Part shown: piece after piece, positions 29,601 through 36,824 of the stretch
Position numbering within the stretch: the first letter of the stretch is position 1
How the letters are laid out: every line of letters begins with the position of its first letter
Assembly: GCA_016714905.1 (NCBI GenBank)
Contig: JADKBW010000001.1
Location: forward strand, 248,001-312,000
Length of the DNA: 64,000 nucleotides
Reading direction: 5' to 3'
Source of the DNA: Flavobacterium sp.
Lineage (GTDB): Bacteria > Bacteroidota > Bacteroidia > Flavobacteriales > Flavobacteriaceae
Position numbers and translations under genes: made by a program
Notes under the pieces: generated by a model
The model's input: only the letters and a program-made list of their open reading frames with translations
Database searches by the model: none
Told to the model about the DNA's origin: nothing

Positions 29601-30492
29601 GTGTTCCAGTTGAAAGGTCCAACCCAATTACTATTAGAATCTGTACAAACCGATCTTGCATAAAACTGATAAGCCGTATTCGTAATAATCCAGTTGCTTC
29701 CTATCGACGTCTTGGCGTGCTATTATTTGTAAAGACTGGTGAAATAACCACGTTTGGTGCCGGTACATCAAGGGTAAAACCAGCTGGACCATATTGCACT
29801 TGAAATTGTGTGTTTGTACTTGTCCATTCTAATCGAGTTGTTGTTGCTCCAATTACTGGAGTTCCCAAAGGCGCTACTGGATCAATACATCTTTCAACAA
29901 TTTTCGCATCGTCTATTAACCATCGATCACCTCCTGCCGCAGCTGTAGGTTGTGTAAAAACTTTTACAAACGCCAAATAACGTTGACCTGTGAAAGCTAA
30001 ATTGATTACTTTTTCTTCGTAATCTAACTGATCTGCAGTTAAGCTGCTTAATTCTGATTCAGTATACTCAATCACGAGTGTGTATTGCGTCAAGTCTGCC
30101 GGATCTGCAGCAGAAGATGCGCGAACTTGATATTTTGTTCCTAGGTCTCCCACCAAAGTTTGTCTTGTAAAAAACCGCAATTGGCTATTTGCTAAGATAT
30201 TTCTTTGTGGTGTGATGAGCCACTCTTCGGCTAAAACACCAGCACCCGAATTCTCGCGATTCACGAATGCTGCTTTTGTGCCGCCGTATTTTGTGAATGG
30301 ATTCACAACATTTTTCCAATTTTCACCTGTGTTGGTTCGGTTATCTTTTACTAACCAGTCCCCAGAAGTATTTGTCCATACTCCTGAAGCATCTGCGGTG
30401 AGAGGTGCAGCTTCAAAATCCTCAATTAAGATTTGAGAGTATCCCAATACTGAGGAAAAAGACAACAAAAAGATGAAAATAAATTTTTTCAT
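23690..30492 (-). pseudogene. Giant T9SS adhesin: anchor-J, Fn3 array, Ig-like repeats, type B sorting domain (heavily frameshifted)
   Basis: The first 263 codons (30492-29701) are intact: signal peptide, then a choice-of-anchor J domain (EDFEAAPLTAD...EEWLITPQRN...DRWLIDDAKIVERC) and the start of a fibronectin III domain (TRLEWTSTNTQFQVQYGP). Downstream, in shifting frames, about 290-bp Fn3 units continue to ~26.3 kb, then six ~210-bp Ig-like units, and finally a gliding-motility/type B sorting domain (GEGDGLNDYFDLEGQNVSKL, FNRYGTKV) near 23814-23690. Unbroken length would be about 2,200 residues. This is the SprB-like layout: a surface adhesin exported by T9SS with the adjacent SprF. Frames break very often; the last ~50 residues of the sorting domain are missing. 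Confidence 0.78.
24074..25160 (-). repeat. Six ~210-bp tandem units in the adhesin
   Basis: On the plus strand, variants of CACATTGGTTTGCATC recur at 24074, 24274, ~24485, 24697, 24904 and 25112, spacing 200-212 bp, with other shared words (GCAAATGCCGGAGTA at 24636 and 24846). Minus-strand translation gives units of about 70 residues such as NGITGSWSPSTIDNVTVG. Spacing below the codon-exact 213-216 fits the frequent small deletions. Confidence 0.75.
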
Positions 30493-30654
30493 AGAATGAA
30501 AATTTAGTTGGTTTATTATAGTTTTGTGTTTTTAGAGCACCAAATTTAACAAAAATTATGAAACCATTAAGATTATTTTGTTTTTTAACGGTTTTGCGAA
30601 AGATAACCCCTTTTATAATTGAAAAAAAATAGCATTTCAAGGGCTCAAAATCAT

Positions 30655-30662
30655 TATTTTTG
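30655..30662 (+). promoter_or_regulatory. Putative -7 box of hflX
   Basis: TATTTTTG matches TAnnTTTG and lies 17 nt before the hflX ATG, implying a very short leader. No clear -33 TTG. Confidence 0.4.
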
Positions 30663-30679
30663 CAAGAGAACTTGAATAT

Positions 30680-31930
30680 ATGCTAGAAAAAGAAAAAATC
30701 CATTTTGAAAAAACAGTAATCATTGGCATTGTTACGCAAAATCAGTCCGAGGAAAAACTCACGGAGTATTTAGATGAATTAGAGTTTCTTACTTTTACTG
30801 CCGGCGGTGAAGTAATCAAGCGATTTTTTCAAAAAATGGAGCGTCCCAATCCGAAAACTTTTTTAGGAACTGGAAAGATGGACGAAATCAATCATTATGT
30901 CAAGGAACATCAAATCGCTACCGTTATATTTGATGACGAACTGTCCCCATCTCAGCAAAAAAATATCACAAAAATTCTAGATTGTAAAGTACTAGACCGA
31001 ACCAATCTAATATTAGACATTTTTGCACAAAGAGCGGAGACTTCTTATGCGAGAACACAGGTTGAATTGGCTCAATGTCAGTATCTATTGCCGAGACTTT
31101 CAGGAATGTGGACGCATCTCGAACGTCAAAAAGGAGGAATTGGAATGCGTGGTCCGGGAGAAACTGAAATTGAAACTGACCGTCGTATTGTACGAGATCG
31201 AATCGCGTTGCTGAAGGATAAAATAAAGGTAATCGATAAACAAATGTCGGTGCAAAGAAGCAATCGCGGCGCCATGGTTCGTGTCGCTTTGGTCGGTTAT
31301 ACCAACGTTGGCAAATCTACTTTGATGAATGTGATTAGCAAAAGCGAAGTGTTTGTCGAAAATAAATTGTTTGCGACGCTAGACACAACGGTCCGAAAAG
31401 TGGTCATTAAGAACTTACCGTTTTTGCTTTCTGATACCGTTGGTTTTATACGTAAACTCCCGACTCAATTGGTTGATTCTTTCAAAAGCACCTTAGACGA
31501 AGTTCGTGAAGCCGACTTGCTGTTGCATGTTGTTGATATATCACACCCTGATTTCGAAGACCATATTGCTTCCGTAAATCAGACTTTAGTTGATATCAAA
31601 AGCAACGAAAAGCCAACAATCATGGTATTCAACAAAATAGATGCTTACCAGAACCTTACGATTGACGAGGATGATTTGATTACTGAAAAAACAAAAAGAC
31701 ACTTTACGTTGGAGGAATGGAAACAAACTTGGATGAGCGACGTTGGTGAAAAAAACGCGCTATTCATATCGGCGACACACAAAGAAAATTTAGAAACTTT
31801 TCGTGAACGGGTTTATGAAGCGGTCAGACAAATTCATATTACAAGGTTTCCTTATAACAAGTTTTCTATCCTGATTACAAGGACGTTATTGAAAACGAAG
31901 ATGAAAATTCAGCGAACGGTTGAACATTAA
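30680..31930 (+). CDS. hflX: GTPase HflX (C-terminal frameshift)
   Basis: 416 codons with the HflX N-terminal domain (GTGKMDEI), the linker QKGGIGMRGPGETEIETDRR, and a GTPase domain with G1 GYTNVGKST (206-214), G3 DTVGF and G4 FNKID. It binds 50S ribosomes and splits stalled 70S. The end is abnormal: after FPYNKF the printed frame gives SILITRTLLKTKMKIQR, whereas adding one T to the T-run at 31862-31865 restores YPDYKDVIENEDENSANG and a stop at 31921-31923, as expected for the family. A homopolymer undercall is the likely cause. Confidence 0.95.
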   Translation: MLEKEKIHFEKTVIIGIVTQNQSEEKLTEYLDELEFLTFTAGGEVIKRFFQKMERPNPKTFLGTGKMDEINHYVKEHQIATVIFDDELSPSQQKNITKILDCKVLDRTNLILDIFAQRAETSYARTQVELAQCQYLLPRLSGMWTHLERQKGGIGMRGPGETEIETDRRIVRDRIALLKDKIKVIDKQMSVQRSNRGAMVRVALVGYTNVGKSTLMNVISKSEVFVENKLFATLDTTVRKVVIKNLPFLLSDTVGFIRKLPTQLVDSFKSTLDEVREADLLLHVVDISHPDFEDHIASVNQTLVDIKSNEKPTIMVFNKIDAYQNLTIDEDDLITEKTKRHFTLEEWKQTWMSDVGEKNALFISATHKENLETFRERVYEAVRQIHITRFPYNKFSILITRTLLKTKMKIQRTVEH

Positions 31931-31960
31931 AAAGCCCCTCTAATATTAAAGGGCTTTTAA
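31928..31960. terminator. Bidirectional terminator between hflX and DUF3078
   Basis: AAAAGCCC (31930-31937) pairs with GGGCTTTT (31951-31958), flanked by A and T tracts. It serves both converging genes. Confidence 0.88.
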
Positions 31961-31973
31961 TTAATTGTAAGTT

Positions 31974-32892
31974 CTAAAACCGTAATTCGCTGCTAGACCA
32001 AAATCTGTCTTGTTTGAAATCCGTTAAATGCATTGTCGTCATAAATCGTCTGCACAACCAAATTGGTAGTTAAGTAACGATTAATTCTCATGACAACCGC
32101 AAGTGTGTAATCTAAATCTACGTTTTTCGGGTCTTCAAGATAATTTGAGTACAAATTCAATGTGTTTTCCATCGAAATATTTGTCATAATATCTAGCTTA
32201 TAATATGCCGATGTATATAAACCAAGCTCATAACGCGAACTTCTTCCTTCTTCAACGCCAAAATACGCTTTGTTTGGCAATGTGAAATCGCGATCCACGT
32301 AGGTTATTTTTGAAGTTAATGGCGCCAAGTTGATTTTTAAATTGTCGCTCTTTTTCCAAAACATACCAGGACCAAAGGTGAGATATCCTGGTGAAAATAT
32401 ATTGGTGTATTCTGTTCTAGTTTCTTTTCCATTGGCATCTTTTATCGTAAACGTAACCTTTTGGCAAACTGCGTTCTAAAAAAAATTTAAAAAGAACGAG
32501 TAATACCAATATCCAACCGCTTTTTTACCTAAAACCGAATTGAATTCGAAACGATCGTCCGTTTTCTTTTGAAAATCAGAATTTTTTGTCTGCAATAAAC
32601 CATAGGAAGCAATAACCTTATTATCCCATGTTAGATCGTTTTTCTTGTAATTAAAATCGTAGTTAACCCCAACATTTCCGGACATGTTATTTTCACCGCC
32701 AGCTAACCAATTGTTGAAATTTGATTGATTAAAAAGAAAAATTAAATTTCCTTTTCTTTTCAACCATTTTAGTGGGTGTACTAATTTTCTTAACGGCTTT
32801 TTCGGTATTGGTGATGATTCCTTTTCTGCATCTTGTGCGTGAGTCCCTGCTATTGCTTAAAAAAAGGAAACAAAAAAGTAAAAAGTTTTCAT
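31974..32892 (-). pseudogene. DUF3078 outer-membrane protein (two in-frame stops and a C-terminal shift)
   Basis: The ATG at 32890-32892 opens a signal peptide (MKTFYFFVSFF), broken by TAA at 32857-32859 where a Leu codon is expected, then AIAGTHAQDAEK in the same frame. DUF3078 text follows: NQSNFNNWLAGGENNMSGNV, EYWYYSF-like YWYYSFFLNF, then PGYLTFGPGMFWKKSDN and RDFTLPNKAYFG. A second stop (TAG, 32476-32478) sits in a region needing paired indels to recover RTQFAK. One extra T near 31996-32006 restores QIFGLAANYGF with the stop at 31974. It would be a ~305-residue barrel protein; function unknown. Errors rather than decay are favoured. Confidence 0.7.
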
Positions 32893-32954
32893 GATTTTGT
32901 TTTTTATTTGTCGGCCAAAGATAAAAAATCGTCAAATCGACAATGAAATTAATA

Positions 32955-33464
32955 TCATTTATTCTTTTTGTATAAAGGAACGGCCGAGCAAGCTTCGCCG
33001 TACATGATGTTTTTCGCAACGGGTTGAAGGTGCTGGATTGCAAGTAAATAAGCGCTTCGAGGCACTGGTTTTTTAGAGCAACCTTTTAGAATTACCGGCT
33101 TATTCTCGTATTGGGAATAATCTAATTTTGGCAAAGATTCTTGGTATAAGGCAGTTTCTAAATCTTCTACTGTTCCGAAAACAATTCTTTTTGCGAACGG
33201 AATCAAGTGACTTGTCACTAAAATAGCAGCCCATGCTGGAATAATAACATCTGGACTGCAATAAACCGCAACATATTGATTTTGATATTGCGACCAATCA
33301 TGAGACAAAAGTGCGGCTCTAAAGTCTTTCTCTTTCAGAAGAATTCCTTCATGCAACCATTGTGAAATGTCTAGTTGTGCTCGCTCACCTGCCAGATAAT
33401 AGTCCTCTAAATCGAAAACTGCTAAGACGCTATTCGCAACTTTATTTACTATTTCGTCTTGCAT
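32955..33464 (-). CDS. DUF2480 family protein
   Basis: 169 residues matching the Bacteroidota DUF2480 family (NSVLAVFDLEDYY, LLSHDWSQYQNQYVAVYCS, ILKGCSKKPVPRSAYLLAI). The family is almost always found at the end of suf clusters, which links it to iron-sulfur assembly, though I know of no defined activity. The conserved Cys in LKGCS may matter. It starts one nucleotide after the DUF59 gene ends, so it is translationally coupled. Confidence 0.88.
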   Translation of the reverse strand: MQDEIVNKVANSVLAVFDLEDYYLAGERAQLDISQWLHEGILLKEKDFRAALLSHDWSQYQNQYVAVYCSPDVIIPAWAAILVTSHLIPFAKRIVFGTVEDLETALYQESLPKLDYSQYENKPVILKGCSKKPVPRSAYLLAIQHLQPVAKNIMYGEACSAVPLYKKNK

Positions 33465-33465
33465 A

Positions 33466-33789
33466 CTACAGCATTCCTAATTCTAGTTTTGCTTCTTCAC
33501 TCATTAAGTCCTTGCTCCATGGCGGATCGAAGGTTATCTCCACTTCGGCGCCTTTAACATTCTCAATTCCTTTTACTTTTTCTTCGACTTCTCTTGGGAG
33601 TGTTTCTGCTACTGGGCAATTGGGAGAAGTCAACGTCATTAGAATTTTTACTTCATAATCTTCATTGACCATAACATCGTAGATCAATCCCAATTCATAG
33701 ATGTCTACAGGGATTTCCGGATCGTATATGGTTTTTAATTTTTTGACGATGGCTTCGCCTAATACCGTTGTGTCTATTTCTTGTTCCAT
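33466..33789 (-). CDS. DUF59/MIP18-family SUF assembly protein (SufT-like)
   Basis: 107 residues of the DUF59 (PaaD/MIP18/SufT) family: TIYDPEIPVDIYELGLIY, then TLTSPNCPVAETLP with the conserved Cys, and the end VEITFDPPWSKDLMSEEAKLELG. Family members help transfer Fe-S clusters to target proteins. It belongs to the suf cluster, downstream of the inserted GxxExxY gene, and leads directly into DUF2480. Confidence 0.92.
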   Translation of the reverse strand: MEQEIDTTVLGEAIVKKLKTIYDPEIPVDIYELGLIYDVMVNEDYEVKILMTLTSPNCPVAETLPREVEEKVKGIENVKGAEVEITFDPPWSKDLMSEEAKLELGML

Positions 33790-33835
33790 AATTTTATAAC
33801 TAAATAAATTTGTCTTTTTTCAATCTTTTATTTCC

Positions 33836-33886
33836 TTATAATCCTTAGATGGTTGACTTTCTTTATGAACCATCTAAGGATTATAA
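33836..33886. repeat. Perfect 19-bp inverted repeat beside the GxxExxY gene
   Basis: TTATAATCCTTAGATGGTT (33836-33854) and its exact complement (33868-33886) enclose a 13-nt loop, and similarity extends outward for about 10 bp. It lies between the GxxExxY stop (33917) and the DUF59 start (33789). The right arm with its flank recurs in degenerate form at 34388-34417. Confidence 0.9.
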
Positions 33887-33916
33887 GAAAATATAAGGTT
33901 ATTCTCGAATGCTTAA

Positions 33917-34320
33917 TTATTCTTCTAGATTTCTAAAGAATTCATTCACATAGGTTTTTTGTCCTTCTTTATAAATATTGGTAACATTGAAATTTATTAT
34001 CAATCCAATTGGTACCTTAAGAAGCTTCATGTAGGTTATTAATTGAGCCTCATGAATGGGCAATTGCTTAATTCTACAACCAAACAATTCTCGACGAATA
34101 AATCACATTTTAAATTAGCTTCAACCTCAATTCCTTTATAATTAATTGGTAAAGTCAACTCAGATTGAAAACTAAAACCTTTGTCTGACAACTCTTTAAT
34201 CAGACATTTATGATAAACGTTTTCTAAAAGTCCTGGTCCTAAATGTTTATGAACTTCAATTGCAGCACCATTAATATGGTATACTAAATCCTTCAAATAT
34301 GTTTTTGAAATTACATTCAT
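33917..34320 (-). CDS. GxxExxY protein (PDDEXK_3 superfamily), frameshifted
   Basis: The first frame gives HINGAAIEVHKHLGPGLLE, the family's GxxxxVHxxLGpGLLE motif, and KCDLFVENCLVVEL, then shifts near 34070. The second half continues in another frame (QLPIHEAQLITYMKLLKVP, GLIINFNVTNIYKEG) to a stop at 33917-33919, giving a total of about 130 residues, normal for the family. The lost segment around VEL-(KAV..) suggests a deletion of about 10 bases. GxxExxY proteins are nuclease-fold proteins of unknown role, present in many scattered copies in Bacteroidota. Here it interrupts the suf gene order and is flanked by a shared repeat. Confidence 0.82.
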
Positions 34321-34387
34321 GGCGTTTCATCTTTTTAATTATTGTGGCGTTTAAAATCAATTACTCTTATTTATTAGAATTTCTATT

Positions 34388-34417
34388 GACCACCTAAGGC
34401 TTATAAGAAAATGTAAA
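34388..34417. repeat. Degenerate copy of the GxxExxY-flanking repeat
   Basis: GACCACCTAAGGCTTATAAG followed by AAAATGTAAAG resembles GAACCATCTAAGGATTATAA plus GAAAATATAAGG at 33867-33898, in the same orientation. The two copies bracket the GxxExxY gene. Confidence 0.65.
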
Positions 34418-34476
34418 GAAGATTTTCTAGATGAATTCTACAAATCTTATCTACTTATATGCGTAATGTGGTCAAC

Positions 34477-34896
34477 TTACTTTCTTGAATCGTATGCCAA
34501 CGCATACATCTTAATTTGTTTAATCATCGATACCAAACCGTTGGCTCTTGTTGGAGAAAGTTGTTCCTTCAATCCAATTTTATCAATAAATGCTGTGTCT
34601 GCTTCCAATATATCGTTTGCTTTCTGATTGGAAAAAACACGAATCAATATAGCAATAATTCCTTTGGTAATAATCGCATCACTGTCTGCCGTAAAGACAA
34701 TTTTTCCGTCCTTTTCTTCGCTATGCAACCAAACCTTCGATTGACATCCTTTGATGGTGTTGTCGTCGGTTTTGTATTTTTCTTCAATGAGCGGGAGACT
34801 TTTTCCTAAATCAATGGTATATTGAAATCGCTCCTCCCAATCGTCAAACATAGAAAACTCATCGATAATTTCCTCTTGTATTTCTTGTATTGTCAT
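34477..34896 (-). CDS. sufE: SufE-type sulfur acceptor
   Basis: 139 residues with the SufE core, including the active-site Cys C51 in GCQSKVW and the conserved region LSPTRANGLVSMI near the end. SufE takes persulfide sulfur from SufS and passes it to the SufBCD scaffold. It overlaps the upstream lipoprotein gene by 4 nt (ATGA), so translation is coupled. Confidence 0.94.
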   Translation of the reverse strand: MTIQEIQEEIIDEFSMFDDWEERFQYTIDLGKSLPLIEEKYKTDDNTIKGCQSKVWLHSEEKDGKIVFTADSDAIITKGIIAILIRVFSNQKANDILEADTAFIDKIGLKEQLSPTRANGLVSMIKQIKMYALAYDSRK

Positions 34897-35330
34897 TCGT
34901 TTGGTAATCCTAGTTGTGTAATTTTATTGACTAATTTTTCAATCTCTAAAGGTGGATTTCCGTGGTCAAATCCATTAGTTTCGTATGTTTTTCCTTTATA
35001 AATAACTTTGATGTTGCCAATTGCAGCTCCGTCATAAAATCTTTTTTCGGTTGGTCCTTTTAGGTCTTTAAAACCCTCTAAATCGACGTCCTGAAAGGCT
35101 TCAATGATATCTTTCCAATCTGCCTTAGATATAGACTGTTGGATTAATTTTTCGTTTCCATTTCGGTCTTTTGTCACCGTAAATTTCTGGTTTTGCACTA
35201 CGATTTGCTGGTAAAATCCTCTTGTAGTGGCAGTGTATTCGATGACGGCAGATTCTATATCTTGCTTTTGTTCTGCATCGCAACCTTTTCCTAAAAAGAT
35301 CGTCAGGAATAATAAGGATAGTAATTTCAT
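34893..35330 (-). CDS. Small putative lipoprotein encoded between sufS and sufE
   Basis: 145 residues with a hydrophobic start and a likely lipobox Cys at 17 (LGKGC). The mature part alternates beta strands (IEYTATTRGFYQQIVVQNQ, TVTKDRNGNEKLI) and contains NGFDHGNPP. Similar small proteins occur in flavobacterial suf clusters, but I cannot name a family. It starts 10 nt after sufS and overlaps sufE by 4 nt, so it is an operon member; a role in Fe-S assembly in the envelope would be surprising and is unproven. Confidence 0.65.
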   Translation of the reverse strand: MKLLSLLFLTIFLGKGCDAEQKQDIESAVIEYTATTRGFYQQIVVQNQKFTVTKDRNGNEKLIQQSISKADWKDIIEAFQDVDLEGFKDLKGPTEKRFYDGAAIGNIKVIYKGKTYETNGFDHGNPPLEIEKLVNKITQLGLPNE

Positions 35331-35340
35331 AATAGTATTT

Positions 35341-36555
35341 TTAGCTTAACATTGTTTTTGCCTTCTTTAAAGCCTCTACCATAACGTCTATTTCCTCTTT
35401 TGTATTATAGAACGCAAATGAAGCTCTGATAGTTCCTGGTATTTGATAATAGTCCATGATGGGTTGCGCGCAATGATGTCCTGTTCGTACAGCGATTCCT
35501 TTCTTATCGAGAATAGTACCGATATCATAGGGATGAATGCCATCAATGTTGAACGAAATTACGGAAGTTTTTTCTTTTGCAATTCCAAAAATTTTCAAAC
35601 CTTCTATTTCTAGTAGCCTTTTCGTTCCGTAGTCGAGCAATTCTAATTCGTATGCTGCAATGGCATCAAACCCAATTGAATTCATATAATCTACCGCGAC
35701 ACCTAAGACAATGCCGCCAGCAATATTGGGCGTTCCTGCTTCAAACTTATGAGGTAATTCTGCATACGTCGTTTTTTCAAAAGTGACCGTCGCAATCATT
35801 TCACCGCCACCTTGATACGGCGGTAATTTGTTAAGCCAGCCTTCTTTACCGTACAAGATTCCTGTGCCTGTTGGACCGCACATTTTGTGTCCAGAAAACA
35901 CATAAAAATCGCAATCCAAATCTTGTACATCTGGCTTGAGATGCGGAACAGCTTGTGCGCCATCGATTAATACTGCCGCTCCAACTTCATGCGCTTTTCG
36001 AATCATTTCACGAATCGGATTGATGGTTCCTAATGCGTTTGAGATATGATTTACCGCTACAATTTTTGTTTTGGATGACAACAGCTTTTCGTATTCTTCT
36101 TGAATCAATTCGCCCGCTTGATTCATGGGAATTACTTTCAACGTCGCTCCTGTTCTTTCGCACAACATTTGCCACGGTACGATATTACTATGATGTTCTA
36201 GAGCAGAAACCAAAACCTCATCGCCTGATCTGACCACTGAGGCAAAACCTGCCGCAATGATATTGACGCTATGTGTTGTCCCTGAAGTAAAAATAACTTC
36301 ACTGGTTTCCTTTGCATTGATGTGCTTTTGGATTTTAGTTCGAGATTCCTCATACGCATCAGTTGCCAATTGACTTAAAGTATGCACACCACGGTGAATA
36401 TTGGCGTTGATTTCGCTGTAATATTTTGCATAGGCGTCAATCACAACTTGTGGTTTTTGCGACGTGGCTCCGTTGTCAAAATACACCAGTGGTTTTCCGT
36501 TTACCGTTTGGGAAAGAATGGGGAATTCGGTTCTTATTTTTGCAATATCAAACAT
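35341..36555 (-). CDS. sufS: Cysteine desulfurase SufS
   Basis: 404 residues of class II (SufS/CsdA) cysteine desulfurase. The PLP lysine is K224 in FSGHKMCGPTG; the catalytic persulfide Cys is C362 in RTGHHCAQP; the N-terminal GATSQKPQVVID and HTLSQLATDAYE motifs are present. It removes sulfur from cysteine for Fe-S assembly and hands it to SufE. It is separated from sufD by a 269-nt gap containing a palindromic repeat element, so it may have its own promoter. Confidence 0.96.
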   Translation of the reverse strand: MFDIAKIRTEFPILSQTVNGKPLVYFDNGATSQKPQVVIDAYAKYYSEINANIHRGVHTLSQLATDAYEESRTKIQKHINAKETSEVIFTSGTTHSVNIIAAGFASVVRSGDEVLVSALEHHSNIVPWQMLCERTGATLKVIPMNQAGELIQEEYEKLLSSKTKIVAVNHISNALGTINPIREMIRKAHEVGAAVLIDGAQAVPHLKPDVQDLDCDFYVFSGHKMCGPTGTGILYGKEGWLNKLPPYQGGGEMIATVTFEKTTYAELPHKFEAGTPNIAGGIVLGVAVDYMNSIGFDAIAAYELELLDYGTKRLLEIEGLKIFGIAKEKTSVISFNIDGIHPYDIGTILDKKGIAVRTGHHCAQPIMDYYQIPGTIRASFAFYNTKEEIDVMVEALKKAKTMLS

Positions 36556-36649
36556 AGTTTATTTTGAAAAATCAACAACCAAAAGTAGTTGAATTGGATT
36601 AGAATTTTAGCAAACAGTTGTTAATACATTTGGGGCGACTAACTAATTC

Positions 36650-36676
36650 TTTTAGCTCGCGAAGACGCAAAGATTA
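36650..36676. repeat. Short dispersed GCGCAAAG-type repeat, copy 2
   Basis: TTAGCTCGCGAAGACGCAAAG resembles the word at 3053-3085. It lies in the sufD-sufS gap next to the larger palindromic element. Confidence 0.3.
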
Positions 36677-36713
36677 ATTTGTTTTATACCAAGCTTTCAA
36701 ACGAAGGGAAATT

Positions 36714-36817
36714 CCCTAGCCCCGATAGCAGCGATATCCTTTTGTGCCGGTATTTACTTCATCTATTCGCTCCGCTCTTGTGGCACAAAAGATTTAGCGG
36801 ATAGCGGGATTAGCTCC
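36714..36817. repeat. Palindromic dispersed repeat, copy B
   Basis: Left CCTAGCCCCGATAGCAGCG then ATCCTTTTGTGCC; right GGCACAAAAGAT then TTAGCGGATAGCGGGATTAG. The inner stem TTTTGTGCC/GGCACAAAA differs from copies A and C but remains complementary; the centre has TCGCTCCGCTC. It starts 8 nt past the sufD stop. Confidence 0.85.
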
Positions 36818-36824
36818 TAATGAA

